A stretch of 64,000 bases of DNA from Ignavibacteriales bacterium (GTDB taxonomy: Bacteria > Bacteroidota > Ignavibacteria > Ignavibacteriales > SURF-24). Of this stretch, positions 1 through 7,469 are shown one piece after another (within the stretch, counting starts at the first letter, position 1; every line of letters begins with the position of its first letter). The DNA is taken from positions 1 to 64,000 of the forward strand of contig JAPLFH010000059.1 in NCBI GenBank assembly GCA_026390815.1. Direction: 5' to 3'. The notes below the pieces were generated by a model. It was not told the DNA's origin. It was given only the letters and a program-made list of their open reading frames with translations, and ran no database searches. Position numbers and translations under genes: made by a program.

Positions 1-168
1 TTAAATCCCAAACCGTTAGGTAACGAACTACACTCTGTTTATTTTTATGATGAATTGAACGGATGGGCATTCGGCGGATCATCCGTATTAAGAATGCGTG
101 AAGGTTCACCAAACTTTACCATTGTTCCAACAGAATGTATATTATTTGAAAACAATATATCCCGGTAG
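1..168 (+). CDS. C-terminal fragment of a YCF48/BNR-repeat protein (partial)
   Basis: The frame is open from the first base of the window and ends at TAG 166-168, giving the last 55 residues of a longer protein. The stretch HSVYFYDELNGWAFGGSSVLR matches the repeat seen in YCF48-like and BNR-type beta-propellers, where a hydrophobic strand is followed by NGWA-G and a short loop. In this lineage such proteins are usually secreted or periplasmic and are built of many such blades. Only one blade and a short tail are visible, so the full domain order, any signal peptide and any role cannot be judged. A gene on the same strand follows after 39 bases. Confidence 0.6.
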   Translation, partial: LNPKPLGNELHSVYFYDELNGWAFGGSSVLRMREGSPNFTIVPTECILFENNISR

Positions 169-207
169 AGAAGCAACAAAAAGATATTTAAATAGAGAGG
201 AATAGAA

Positions 208-477
208 ATGAAATATTTAGATAAAGAAGAAAAAGATTTAATTGAATCTTACGAAAAAGGTGAATGGAAAGCCATCAAAAAGAAAAACCAAAAGAATTAT
301 ATAATAGCAGCAAAAGAAAGCATATCTAAAAACAAACGAATAAACATTCGATTGACTTCAAAGGATTATCACGATATTCAAGTGAAAGCAATAGAACAAG
401 GAATTCCCTATCAAACATTAATTTCCAGCATAATCCATAAGTATAATAAAGGGGAATTAAAATCTTCAGCAATATAG
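208..477 (+). CDS. CopG-like antitoxin of a type II toxin-antitoxin system
   Basis: This 89-residue protein fits the CopG_antitoxin family. It has an acidic, lysine-rich N-terminal arm (DKEEKDLIESYEKGEW) that would contact a toxin. It then has a ribbon-helix-helix core, with the DNA-binding strand NKRINIRLTSKD near residues 42-53 and the helix pair QVKAIEQGIPYQTLISSIIHKY near 57-78. The start has an AGAGAGG-like ribosome site (GAGAGGAAT) just upstream. Family members normally repress their own operon and neutralise a small RNase-type toxin encoded beside them. No intact toxin is present on either side here. The only toxin-like sequence nearby is a MazF remnant on the opposite strand (727-897), so this looks like an orphan antitoxin. 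Confidence 0.8.
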   Translation: MKYLDKEEKDLIESYEKGEWKAIKKKNQKNYIIAAKESISKNKRINIRLTSKDYHDIQVKAIEQGIPYQTLISSIIHKYNKGELKSSAI

Positions 478-937
478 TGTCAATGGTATAATACAGTGTC
501 GGAAAGAAAACATTCAAACTGAAGGCAAACTTGTAATGATGAAGCCAAAATTCAATCCGCTAGTTTTATGAAAATTAAGATGAAGAATTTTGTTAAGCCA
601 GTCATTAACCGGGAAGTTATTTTATTATTTGTAATTGCGTTTTTACTTTCTTGATTTTAGTGGCAGCAACACTGTATGCCGTTATACCGGTAGCTTCAAA
701 TTCGAAAAATATCCTTTTATGAATTATTAAAGAGAAAGAGAAATCTTTAATGCTTTATCTATTTCACTCATTTTTGATTTACTTAATGAACCATATTTGG
801 TGATTAATCTTGCGTCTTTGTCAACAGTTCTAATTTGTCCACAATCAACGTAGCTTTCTTCCTTTAAAACGCCCTCACCTTTTTCAATAAATATCATAAT
901 GCATGAAACAATTTATTTATAATTTGAATTCAACTTA
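478..937. other. Intergenic stretch with decayed sequence
   Basis: Apart from the MazF remnant (727-897, minus) this gap holds nothing I can name. A 28-codon frame at 568-654 has a hydrophobic end (ILLFVIAFLLS) but no family signature. The stretch after it (about 660-720) could encode a further hydrophobic piece in another frame. Together they look like a decayed membrane-protein gene or chance sequence. Confidence 0.4.
727..897 (-). pseudogene. MazF/PemK toxin remnant (C-terminal half only)
   Basis: On the minus strand the frame closed by TAA at 729-727 encodes a segment with the hallmark MazF C-terminus: KGEGVLKEESYVDCGQ, then IRTVDKDARLITKYGSLS, then MSEIDKALKISLSL. In MazF/PemK toxins this is the second half of a roughly 110-residue mRNA interferase, including the C-D-Q-I-R-T-V strand. 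Here only 56 codons follow the first ATG, and the frame is stopped a few codons upstream (913-915). The N-terminal half with the catalytic arginine region is missing, and I could not find it in other frames nearby. This is therefore a 5'-deleted toxin gene. The cut end lies close to the Pho box of the phosphate operon. Recognition is by sequence pattern only. Confidence 0.72.
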
Positions 938-976
938 TTAACAATTTGTTAATGCTGCCTTAACATTAACTTAACA
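938..976 (+). promoter_or_regulatory. Putative Pho box: four TTAACA-type repeats with 11-bp period
   Basis: TTAACA occurs at 938-943, 960-965 and 971-976, with the near match TTAATG at 949-954. All four start points are exactly 11 bp apart, one helical turn. PhoB/PhoP-type response regulators bind direct repeats with this spacing; the Bacillus PhoP repeat is TTAACA-like and the E. coli Pho box also repeats every 11 bp. A TAATTTTAG stretch follows at 986-994 and may be the -10/-7 element, about 10 bp past the last repeat. The first gene of the phosphate operon starts at 1024. Binding by a PhoB-like protein is inferred; no phoB/phoR is in the window. Confidence 0.72.
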
Positions 977-1023
977 TTCATAAAGTAATTTTAGACGAGA
1001 ATTTTTTTAAACAAGGAGTATCT

Positions 1024-2067
1024 ATGAAAAATTTGTTTTTACTAATTGGCTTTTTTGTAATCTCATTATTTAAACTGCAGGCGCAGGATGTAAAAGAAAA
1101 TGTAAAATTTAGCGGCTTAATGTTCGGCGACTACTTTTACAACATTGATAATTCGGATATAACCAAGAAGGATTTAAGCGGATTTCAATTTAGAAGAATA
1201 TACATTACCACTGACTATAATATTGCAGAAAATTTTGAAACTCGTTTCAGATTGGAAGCTGATCAGGGTGCTGGATCATTAACCGCCGGTGGAAAAATTG
1301 GCGTTATGGTTAAAGATGCATATTTAAAATGGAAAGGAATTTTCAGCGGATCGGATATGATTTTTGGTATTTCTCCTACTCCCGCTTTTGATGTATCCGA
1401 AGGAGCTTTTCAGTATCGCGCAATAGAAAAAACTATTATGGATCTATTCAGTATCGTTCCTTCAAGAGATTTTGGAGTTGATCTAAAAGGTAAATTAACA
1501 GAAAGCGGTTCTGTAAATTATTGGTTTAAAATTGCTAATAATTCCGGCAACGCTCCGGAAACAGATAAGTATAAAAGATTTTACGCGCAATTTCAGTTGA
1601 AACCTGTTGAAGGATTTATAGCTACTTTTTATGGTGATTTTGCATCGAAGGCAAATAAACTTGATAAATTCGATAACCAGACAAAATCAAACGATCAGGT
1701 AGTTGGGGCAGTATTTCTGAATTACAAAAACAAGGATAATTTTTCGATTGGAGCCGAATCATTTTACAGAAGTATTCAGAATAATTTTAGTAAAACCTCC
1801 ACTCAGGCGTTGCAAAACCAAAATAGTTTTGGAGTTTCTTTTTGGGCTTGGGCTTCTTTGTCGGAAAAATTTAGAGTGGTTGGAAGATTTGATAATTATG
1901 ATCCTAATTCTGATAACTCAAATGATGCCGTGTTATTATTACTTGCCGGTATCGATTTTAGACCTGTTAAAAATGTAAGCATTATTCCAAACTTTGAACT
2001 ATTCAAATATGAAGGAAAAGATCCAAAAGATTTAGTCGGTAGAGTAACATTTTATTATCAATTTTAA
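1024..2067 (+). CDS. Outer-membrane phosphate-type porin (OprO/OprP-like)
   Basis: This 347-residue outer-membrane protein has a signal peptide (MKNLFLLIGFFVISLFKLQA, cleaved before QDV) and then a series of alternating beta strands. Strands such as FQFRRIYITTDYNIAENFETRFRLEAD and the C-terminal GRVTFYYQF, ending in aromatic F, are typical of porins. It is the first gene of the pst operon, 13 bases ahead of pstS, and has a good AAGGAG ribosome site (1013-1018). By position it would let phosphate cross the outer membrane to PstS, as OprO/OprP-like or short-chain porins do in other bacteria. Substrate choice is inferred from context; the sequence alone supports only a porin-type barrel. Confidence 0.75.
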   Translation: MKNLFLLIGFFVISLFKLQAQDVKENVKFSGLMFGDYFYNIDNSDITKKDLSGFQFRRIYITTDYNIAENFETRFRLEADQGAGSLTAGGKIGVMVKDAYLKWKGIFSGSDMIFGISPTPAFDVSEGAFQYRAIEKTIMDLFSIVPSRDFGVDLKGKLTESGSVNYWFKIANNSGNAPETDKYKRFYAQFQLKPVEGFIATFYGDFASKANKLDKFDNQTKSNDQVVGAVFLNYKNKDNFSIGAESFYRSIQNNFSKTSTQALQNQNSFGVSFWAWASLSEKFRVVGRFDNYDPNSDNSNDAVLLLLAGIDFRPVKNVSIIPNFELFKYEGKDPKDLVGRVTFYYQF

Positions 2068-2080
2068 TAAAGGAGTGAAA

Positions 2081-3124
2081 ATGAAATTTCGAATAATCAT
2101 ATCAACACTATTAGCCATTTACTTTTCTTCAACTTCAATTGCGCAATTACAATTGAATGGAGCAGGTGCAACTTTTCCTTTTGTTATATATTCTAAATGG
2201 TTTGATGAATACAAAAATGCGACTGGTGTTCAATTCAATTATCAATCAATTGGCAGCGGTGGTGGCATCAAACAAATTATTGAAGGAACTGTAGATTTTG
2301 GTGCAACTGATGGACCTATGACTGATCAACAATTAGCTGATGCTAAAACTAAACAGGGTACAGATATTCTGCACATTCCAACTGTAATGGGAGCGGATGT
2401 TGTGTGTTATAATTTACCTGGTGTTGCCAAAGGGCTTAAGTTCGACGGTGAAACCCTATCGGCTATATTTTTGGGAAAAATTACAATGTGGAACGATGCC
2501 GGTATTAAAAAACTAAATCCAAAATTAAATCTTCCTAATAAAGCAATTATTGTTGCGCATCGTTCTGATGGAAGCGGAACCACTTATATTTTTACAGATT
2601 ATTTAACAAAAGCCAGCAAGGAATGGGAATCGAAAGTTGGTAAAGGAACTTCAGTTAACTGGCCTGTTGGTTTGGGTGGAAAGGGTAACGAAGGTGTTGC
2701 CGGTTTGGTAAAGCAAACTGAAGGATCAATCGGTTATGTTGAATTAGCTTATGCAGTAAAAAATAATATTGCATACGCTGATATGAAAAATAAAGCCGGT
2801 AAATTTATCGAAGCAACTTTTGCTTCAGTTAGTGCGGCTGCCGAAGGCGCTTCCAAAAATATGCCTTCAGATCTACGCGTTTCAATTACTGACGCGGACG
2901 GAAAAGATTCTTATCCAATTTCAGGATTTACCTGGTTGCTTATTTATCAAAATATAAAAGATGATGCAAAAGCTAAAGCATTGGTAAAATTCTTAAAATG
3001 GGCAATGAATAAAGGACAATCCTATGCTACCGGGCTTTACTATGCTCCACTTCCAAAAGCCGTAGTTAAGCTGTGTGAAAAGAAAATCAGTTTAATTACT
3101 GTGAATGGCAAAAAAATTAAATAG
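2081..3124 (+). CDS. pstS: Phosphate-binding periplasmic protein PstS
   Basis: PstS captures inorganic phosphate in the periplasm for the PstCAB transporter. The 347-residue protein has a signal peptide (MKFRIIISTLLAIYFSSTSIAQ). It also has the phosphate-binding signatures: GAGATFPFVIYSKW, YQSIGSGGGIKQ, VDFGATDGPMT and the loop HRSDGSGTTYIFTDYL. The ATG at 2081 is preferred over the GTG at 2075, because the AGGAG at 2071-2075 overlaps that GTG but sits at normal distance from the ATG. It lies between the porin and pstC in an operon with complete transporter and regulator genes. Length and motifs are ordinary for the family. Confidence 0.96.
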   Translation: MKFRIIISTLLAIYFSSTSIAQLQLNGAGATFPFVIYSKWFDEYKNATGVQFNYQSIGSGGGIKQIIEGTVDFGATDGPMTDQQLADAKTKQGTDILHIPTVMGADVVCYNLPGVAKGLKFDGETLSAIFLGKITMWNDAGIKKLNPKLNLPNKAIIVAHRSDGSGTTYIFTDYLTKASKEWESKVGKGTSVNWPVGLGGKGNEGVAGLVKQTEGSIGYVELAYAVKNNIAYADMKNKAGKFIEATFASVSAAAEGASKNMPSDLRVSITDADGKDSYPISGFTWLLIYQNIKDDAKAKALVKFLKWAMNKGQSYATGLYYAPLPKAVVKLCEKKISLITVNGKKIK

Positions 3125-3140
3125 TGCTTGTAAGTGATTA

Positions 3141-4109
3141 TTGGATAGTGTTGAAATTAAAACAGCTAAAAAAAACATAATAAAAAAATTCTTTTCATCG
3201 TACAACTTCGGCGATTTCATATTCGAAAGACTGACACTACTCTTTGCGATGTCAGTCTTTCTTCTTGTTTTGTTGATGGGTTACGAGATGTACCAGGGTT
3301 CCAGAATTTCCATTGAAAAATTTGGGTGGAGTTTTTTAACCAACTCTACATGGGATCCGGTTAGGGAAATTTATGGTGCTTTGCCTATCATTTATGGTAC
3401 TCTGGTATCTTCATTCCTATCTTTAATCCTGGCATTACCACTTAGTATTGGAGTGGCAATTTATCTGTCAGAAGTAGCTCCACCCTGGTTAGAGAAACCT
3501 CTTTCATTTTTAGTGGAACTTCTGGCAGGTATTCCAAGTGTTATCTACGGTTTATGGGGAATTTTTGTATTAGTTCCTTTGATACGAAATTATATTGAAC
3601 CTTATTTATCGGATAAGCTTGGATTTTTACCATTCTTCCGCGGTGCACCTTATGGATTTGGAATGTTAGCCGCTGTTTTGATTTTAACAATTATGGTGCT
3701 GCCAATAATTTCTTCCATTACCCGTGACGTGTTAAAGTCTGTTCCACATTCCCTGCGAGAAGCTGCATTAGCGCTTGGTGCAACTAAATGGCAATCCACT
3801 ATTATTATTTTAAAGGATGCTAAATCCGGAATACTTGGCGCAACCATGCTTGGTTTTGGAAGAGCAATTGGAGAAACAATGGCTGTAACTATGGTTATTG
3901 GCAACAGAGCTTTAATTTCTCCATCCTTATTTGATCCATCTTACACAATGGCAAGTTTAATAGCAAATGAATTTACTGAAGCAACCTCGGATATGTATAT
4001 GAGTGCATTGATTCAGCTTGCGCTGGTTCTTTTTATAATTACAATAATTATTAATGCACTTGCAAGGTTCCTGGTTTGGAGTATGAGCAGGAAATGGAAA
4101 ACGATATAA
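3141..4109 (+). CDS. pstC: Phosphate ABC transporter permease PstC
   Basis: This is one of the two inner-membrane permease subunits of the high-affinity phosphate transporter. It has about 322 residues and six or more membrane spans. The EAA-type coupling loop is visible as SLREAALALGATKWQSTIIILKDAKSG (split here: SLREAALALGA, then TKWQSTII), followed by GFGRAIGETMAVTMVIGN, which is diagnostic of PstC/PstA. No ATG lies near the expected beginning. TTG at 3141 is the first possible start after an in-frame stop at 3135, and its ribosome site is weak, so the exact start is uncertain. The stop codon overlaps the ATG of pstA (TAATG), which suggests translational coupling. Confidence 0.93.
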   Translation: MDSVEIKTAKKNIIKKFFSSYNFGDFIFERLTLLFAMSVFLLVLLMGYEMYQGSRISIEKFGWSFLTNSTWDPVREIYGALPIIYGTLVSSFLSLILALPLSIGVAIYLSEVAPPWLEKPLSFLVELLAGIPSVIYGLWGIFVLVPLIRNYIEPYLSDKLGFLPFFRGAPYGFGMLAAVLILTIMVLPIISSITRDVLKSVPHSLREAALALGATKWQSTIIILKDAKSGILGATMLGFGRAIGETMAVTMVIGNRALISPSLFDPSYTMASLIANEFTEATSDMYMSALIQLALVLFIITIIINALARFLVWSMSRKWKTI

Positions 4110-4960
4110 TGAATTCAAAATTTTTCTTTTATAGAAAAAAAATAACAAGCACAATTATGATGTCTTTGACATTTGTTGCTGCATTGGCAGCAATTGTTCC
4201 GTTAGTTTTCATTTTCTATTATACAATTTCTAAAGGCATTACTTATTTCAATTTTAGTTTTTTTATTTCCATGCCCAAATCGGTTGGTGAAACTGGTGGT
4301 GGAATGGCTAATGCAATTGTTGGTACATTAATTTTAATTGGTATTGGTGGCGCAATTGGAATTCCCGTTGGCATAATGACAGGAACATATTTATCAGAAT
4401 TTGGTAATAACAAATTTGGGTTTTTAGTAAGGTTTTTAACTGATGTATTAAGCGGCATTCCTTCTATTGTTGTTGGTGTAGTTGCTTACACTATGATTGT
4501 AGTTCCTATGAAGCATTTTTCTGCATTTGCTGGTGGGGTTGCTCTGGGAATTTTAATGATACCAACAATAACAAGAACAACAGAGGAAATGATAAAGCTG
4601 GTTCCTCATTCTTTGCGCGAAGCTGGGTTAGCATTAGGAATACCGAAATGGAAAACTACTACTGCAATTATTTTGCGTACGGCATGGAAAGGAATTGCGA
4701 CCGGTGTTTTACTTGGTTTATCAAGAGCTGCCGGAGAAACCGCTCCTTTACTTTTTACTGCTTTAGGTAACCGTTTTTGGTCCACCAATGTTGGGCAGCC
4801 AATTGCTTCATTAACAGTATACATTTACGATTATGCCAAAGCTCCTTTTGAAGATTGGAATCAACAAGCCTGGACTGGTGCGTTAGTGCTGATATTGCTA
4901 ATCTCAATTTTAAGTTTGTTGTTTAGAATTATAACTCGATCAAAATATAAATCAAATTAA
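4109..4960 (+). CDS. pstA: Phosphate ABC transporter permease PstA
   Basis: This is the second permease subunit, partner of PstC. With the ATG at 4109 the protein has 283 residues, the usual family size, and begins MNSKFFFYRKK before the first membrane span. The coupling loop SLREAGLALGIPKWKTTTAI and the signature GLSRAAGETAPLLFTALGN are both present. A longer reading from 4076 would overlap pstC by 34 bases. The 4109 start shares its A with the pstC stop and has GGAAA about nine bases upstream, so I prefer it. The next gene, pstB, starts 15 bases downstream. Confidence 0.94.
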   Translation: MNSKFFFYRKKITSTIMMSLTFVAALAAIVPLVFIFYYTISKGITYFNFSFFISMPKSVGETGGGMANAIVGTLILIGIGGAIGIPVGIMTGTYLSEFGNNKFGFLVRFLTDVLSGIPSIVVGVVAYTMIVVPMKHFSAFAGGVALGILMIPTITRTTEEMIKLVPHSLREAGLALGIPKWKTTTAIILRTAWKGIATGVLLGLSRAAGETAPLLFTALGNRFWSTNVGQPIASLTVYIYDYAKAPFEDWNQQAWTGALVLILLISILSLLFRIITRSKYKSN

Positions 4961-4975
4961 ATCTTCCGGATAAAA

Positions 4976-5725
4976 ATGGATATCAAATTATCAATTAAAA
5001 ACTTAGAAGCGTATTATGGCAAAAATAAAGTTTTAAAAGACATCTCAATGGAAATTCCCAAAAATAAAGTTGTGGCAATTATCGGTCCTTCTGGATGCGG
5101 TAAATCAACATTTATAAGATGTCTTAATAGAATGCACGAAGTTGTTGGCGGTACAATTAAAGGATCAATTTTACTTGATGGAGAGGAACTAACAAAAACT
5201 GACCCGGTACTATTAAGAAAAAGGGTGGGGATGGTATTTCAGAAACCAAATCCTTTTCCGACAATGTCTATTTTCAATAATGTTGCCGCAGGATTAAGAT
5301 TAAATGGAATCCGAAACAAAAAATTAATTACGCCAATTGTTGAAAGGTGTTTGCAGCAAGCTGCACTTTGGGATGAAGTAAAAGATAATTTAGGTGATTC
5401 CGGAGCAAATATTTCCGGCGGACAGCAGCAAAGATTATGTATTGCCAGAACGCTCGCCGTTGATCCGGAAATAATTTTAATGGATGAGCCGGCAAGTGCA
5501 CTGGATCCTATTTCAACTGCCAAGATTGAGGAGCTTATTTTTAAATTAAAAAAGAACTATACAATTGTTATTGTTACACATAACATGCAGCAGGCTGCAA
5601 GAGTAAGCGATTACACCGCCTTCTTCTATTTAGGTGAACTTATTGAATATGACGTGACTAAAAAAATATTTACAAACCCGGCAAAAAAACAAACCGAGGA
5701 TTATATAACCGGCAGGTTCGGTTAA
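4976..5725 (+). CDS. pstB: Phosphate ABC transporter ATP-binding protein PstB
   Basis: PstB is the cytoplasmic ATPase that powers phosphate uptake through PstCA. The 249-residue protein has Walker [10 protein letters not shown] (37-45), the ABC signature ISGGQQQR (146-153), Walker B IILMDEP (166-172) and the switch histidine in VTHNMQQA. The PstB-specific phrases [14 protein letters not shown] and EYITGRFG-like C-terminus (EDYITGRFG) are present. Length is normal. It is followed after 43 bases by phoU, completing the operon. PstB also takes part in phosphate sensing with PhoU in other bacteria. Confidence 0.97.
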   Translation: MDIKLSIKNLEAYYGKNKVLKDISMEIPKNKVVAIIGPSGCGKSTFIRCLNRMHEVVGGTIKGSILLDGEELTKTDPVLLRKRVGMVFQKPNPFPTMSIFNNVAAGLRLNGIRNKKLITPIVERCLQQAALWDEVKDNLGDSGANISGGQQQRLCIARTLAVDPEIILMDEPASALDPISTAKIEELIFKLKKNYTIVIVTHNMQQAARVSDYTAFFYLGELIEYDVTKKIFTNPAKKQTEDYITGRFG

Positions 5726-5768
5726 GCAATAAAACTGACTTAAAAGTATTACAAACCAAAAGGTAAAA

Positions 5769-6434
5769 ATGCTTACACAATTTGAAATAAAAATTGAAGA
5801 AATAAAGAAGAACATTTTAGTGATGGCAAGTATTGTGGATGCAATGGTAGAAGATGCCTTTGCAGCAATTGAAAAAAATGATGCAGAATTCATTGCATCA
5901 ATAAAACTACGTGATAAAACAGTTGATGAGTATGACATTCTGATCCAGGAAAAGTGCGAAGGTGTTTTAGCGTTGTTCCAACCAGTTGCAACAGACCTGA
6001 GGTACATCATCACAGTGCTGATGATAAATAATCAACTTGAACGATGCGGTGATATTGCAGTAAATATTTCTCAAAGAATTAAAAAACTGGGTGATGCTAA
6101 AAATCTTTTCCGTGAATCTGAAATAATTGATATGGGGAAACAAGCCCGGTTAATGGTAAAAGAAGCAATTGATTCATTTATTAATGAAGATATTTCGCTT
6201 GCCAGAACTATACGTGAAAAAGATAAAATTGTTGATTCTTATAACAAAACAATTTTTAATTTTCTTGTGGAAAAAATGCAGGCGGATAGTTCTGTTATAA
6301 ATCCAGCTTCTCATATGATAATAATTTCCAAACATATTGAACGGCTGGCTGATCACGCGAAGAATATTGCAGAAGAAGTTGTTTTTTTAATTGATGCAGA
6401 AATTGTTGTGCATAGGAAAAATTTAAAAGAATAG
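5769..6434 (+). CDS. phoU: Phosphate signalling protein PhoU
   Basis: PhoU is a cytoplasmic helical protein that links the Pst transporter to the PhoR kinase and keeps the Pho regulon off when phosphate is plentiful. The 221-residue sequence has the two three-helix repeats of the family. The first repeat has the metal-binding segment EKCEGVLALFQPVATDLRYI and ends NQLERCGDIAVNI. The second has the parallel segment SSVINPASHMIIISKHIERLADHAKNIAEEVVF. An AAAAGGTAAAA site precedes the ATG. It is the last gene of the operon and ends only 26 bases before a convergent gene. I saw no clear hairpin terminator in that gap. Confidence 0.96.
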   Translation: MLTQFEIKIEEIKKNILVMASIVDAMVEDAFAAIEKNDAEFIASIKLRDKTVDEYDILIQEKCEGVLALFQPVATDLRYIITVLMINNQLERCGDIAVNISQRIKKLGDAKNLFRESEIIDMGKQARLMVKEAIDSFINEDISLARTIREKDKIVDSYNKTIFNFLVEKMQADSSVINPASHMIIISKHIERLADHAKNIAEEVVFLIDAEIVVHRKNLKE

Positions 6435-6460
6435 TAATATTACGCAGGCCATCTAATTAT

Positions 6461-7456
6461 TCAATTTCCAAGTTGGTTCAGTTTCCAGATATCTTTCTGA
6501 TTGATCCGAAGTACCGGTGAGATTGCGAGAATACCAGTCTTACCAATATTTTTCTTAAGATATTTTAATTCGTTTAGTTTTTGTTGTACATCTTCATCTT
6601 TATTAACTGCAAACCCACTTTCAGTTAGCAGCAAATTGCTTTTTGCTCTTAAAGATAATTCCAGGTATAAACGAATATAGCAAATCATATCAATAATAAT
6701 TTCACCTGGAAAGCGATCCTTTATTGAAATTATATACCTACCACTTTTGGTTTGGGAAAATTGCCCGCTCTTTGCCATATTTAGTAAACGCAGCTCGGTA
6801 TCAAATTCTATCTCCAACCATTTCCTCAACGATTTTTCATTCTGCTCGAAGATTAAAATAATTATGAATGGAACACTGACGCAGATAACTAATGTTGAAA
6901 TTAGCGGTGACACAATAAACTGGTTGTAAATGGAATGCAGAACTACAGCCGCAATTAAGCCCGGAAAAAACAAATAAAATCTAAAAGATTCTTTTTGACT
7001 AAACATATTCATAAAAATGACTGAAAATATTAATGTGCAGCTACCATGCATTAATGCTGTTCCAAATCCGCGTACAATCCAGATTGTTAAATTACTGCTG
7101 TCAATCATATTCAGATAATAAATATTTTCTACAAACGAAAAGCCGGCGCCAATTGCAAAACCTAAAACTGCTCCATCAATTAAAAATCCAATTCTGCCCC
7201 GGTACATTAGCAAAATAATTATTGATGCTTTCAAAGTTTCTTCTATCAGCGGGGCAATATATTTTGAGTAGGTAATAAAACTTATTTGCAATTCGTTTAA
7301 GAGAAATGAATTTATTAAGTAAGATATTCCGGCACTAATCATTCCCCAAATCAAGCAGGAAATTAAATCAAAGTACTTAACCAGCTTAAAGCTGTCTATG
7401 TAAATTAGAAAAAGTAGAAATATAAATACCGGTATTAAAGCAACTATAAAATTCAT
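6461..7456 (-). CDS. PrsW-family intramembrane metalloprotease with extra C-terminal domain
   Basis: The first roughly 205 residues are a multi-span membrane domain with PrsW motifs. These are the glutamate pair in PLIEETLKA (72-73), FSFVEN (106-111), and histidines in ALMHGSC (137) and VVLHSIYNQ (174). PrsW proteases cut substrates within the membrane; in Bacillus the target is the anti-sigma factor RsiW. The remaining 125 residues form a hydrophilic tail (from about FEQNEKSLRKW) that I do not recognise; it contains an amphipathic region near RLYLELSLRAKSNLLL. The gene ends a minus-strand run that also encodes a membrane anti-sigma factor (11598-12371), so a similar substrate relationship is possible but unproven. 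Confidence 0.82.
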   Translation of the reverse strand: MNFIVALIPVFIFLLFLIYIDSFKLVKYFDLISCLIWGMISAGISYLINSFLLNELQISFITYSKYIAPLIEETLKASIIILLMYRGRIGFLIDGAVLGFAIGAGFSFVENIYYLNMIDSSNLTIWIVRGFGTALMHGSCTLIFSVIFMNMFSQKESFRFYLFFPGLIAAVVLHSIYNQFIVSPLISTLVICVSVPFIIILIFEQNEKSLRKWLEIEFDTELRLLNMAKSGQFSQTKSGRYIISIKDRFPGEIIIDMICYIRLYLELSLRAKSNLLLTESGFAVNKDEDVQQKLNELKYLKKNIGKTGILAISPVLRINQKDIWKLNQLGN

Positions 7457-7469
7457 TTCTGGTTATCGC

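Noticed and set aside
568-654. 28-codon frame with hydrophobic end
   Set aside because: No ribosome site, no family signature and no neighbour that would explain it; more likely chance or decayed sequence.
208-897. Intact toxin-antitoxin pair formed by the CopG antitoxin and MazF
   Set aside because: The MazF part lacks its N-terminal half, lies on the opposite strand, and MazF toxins usually pair with a MazE-type antitoxin encoded just upstream on the same strand.
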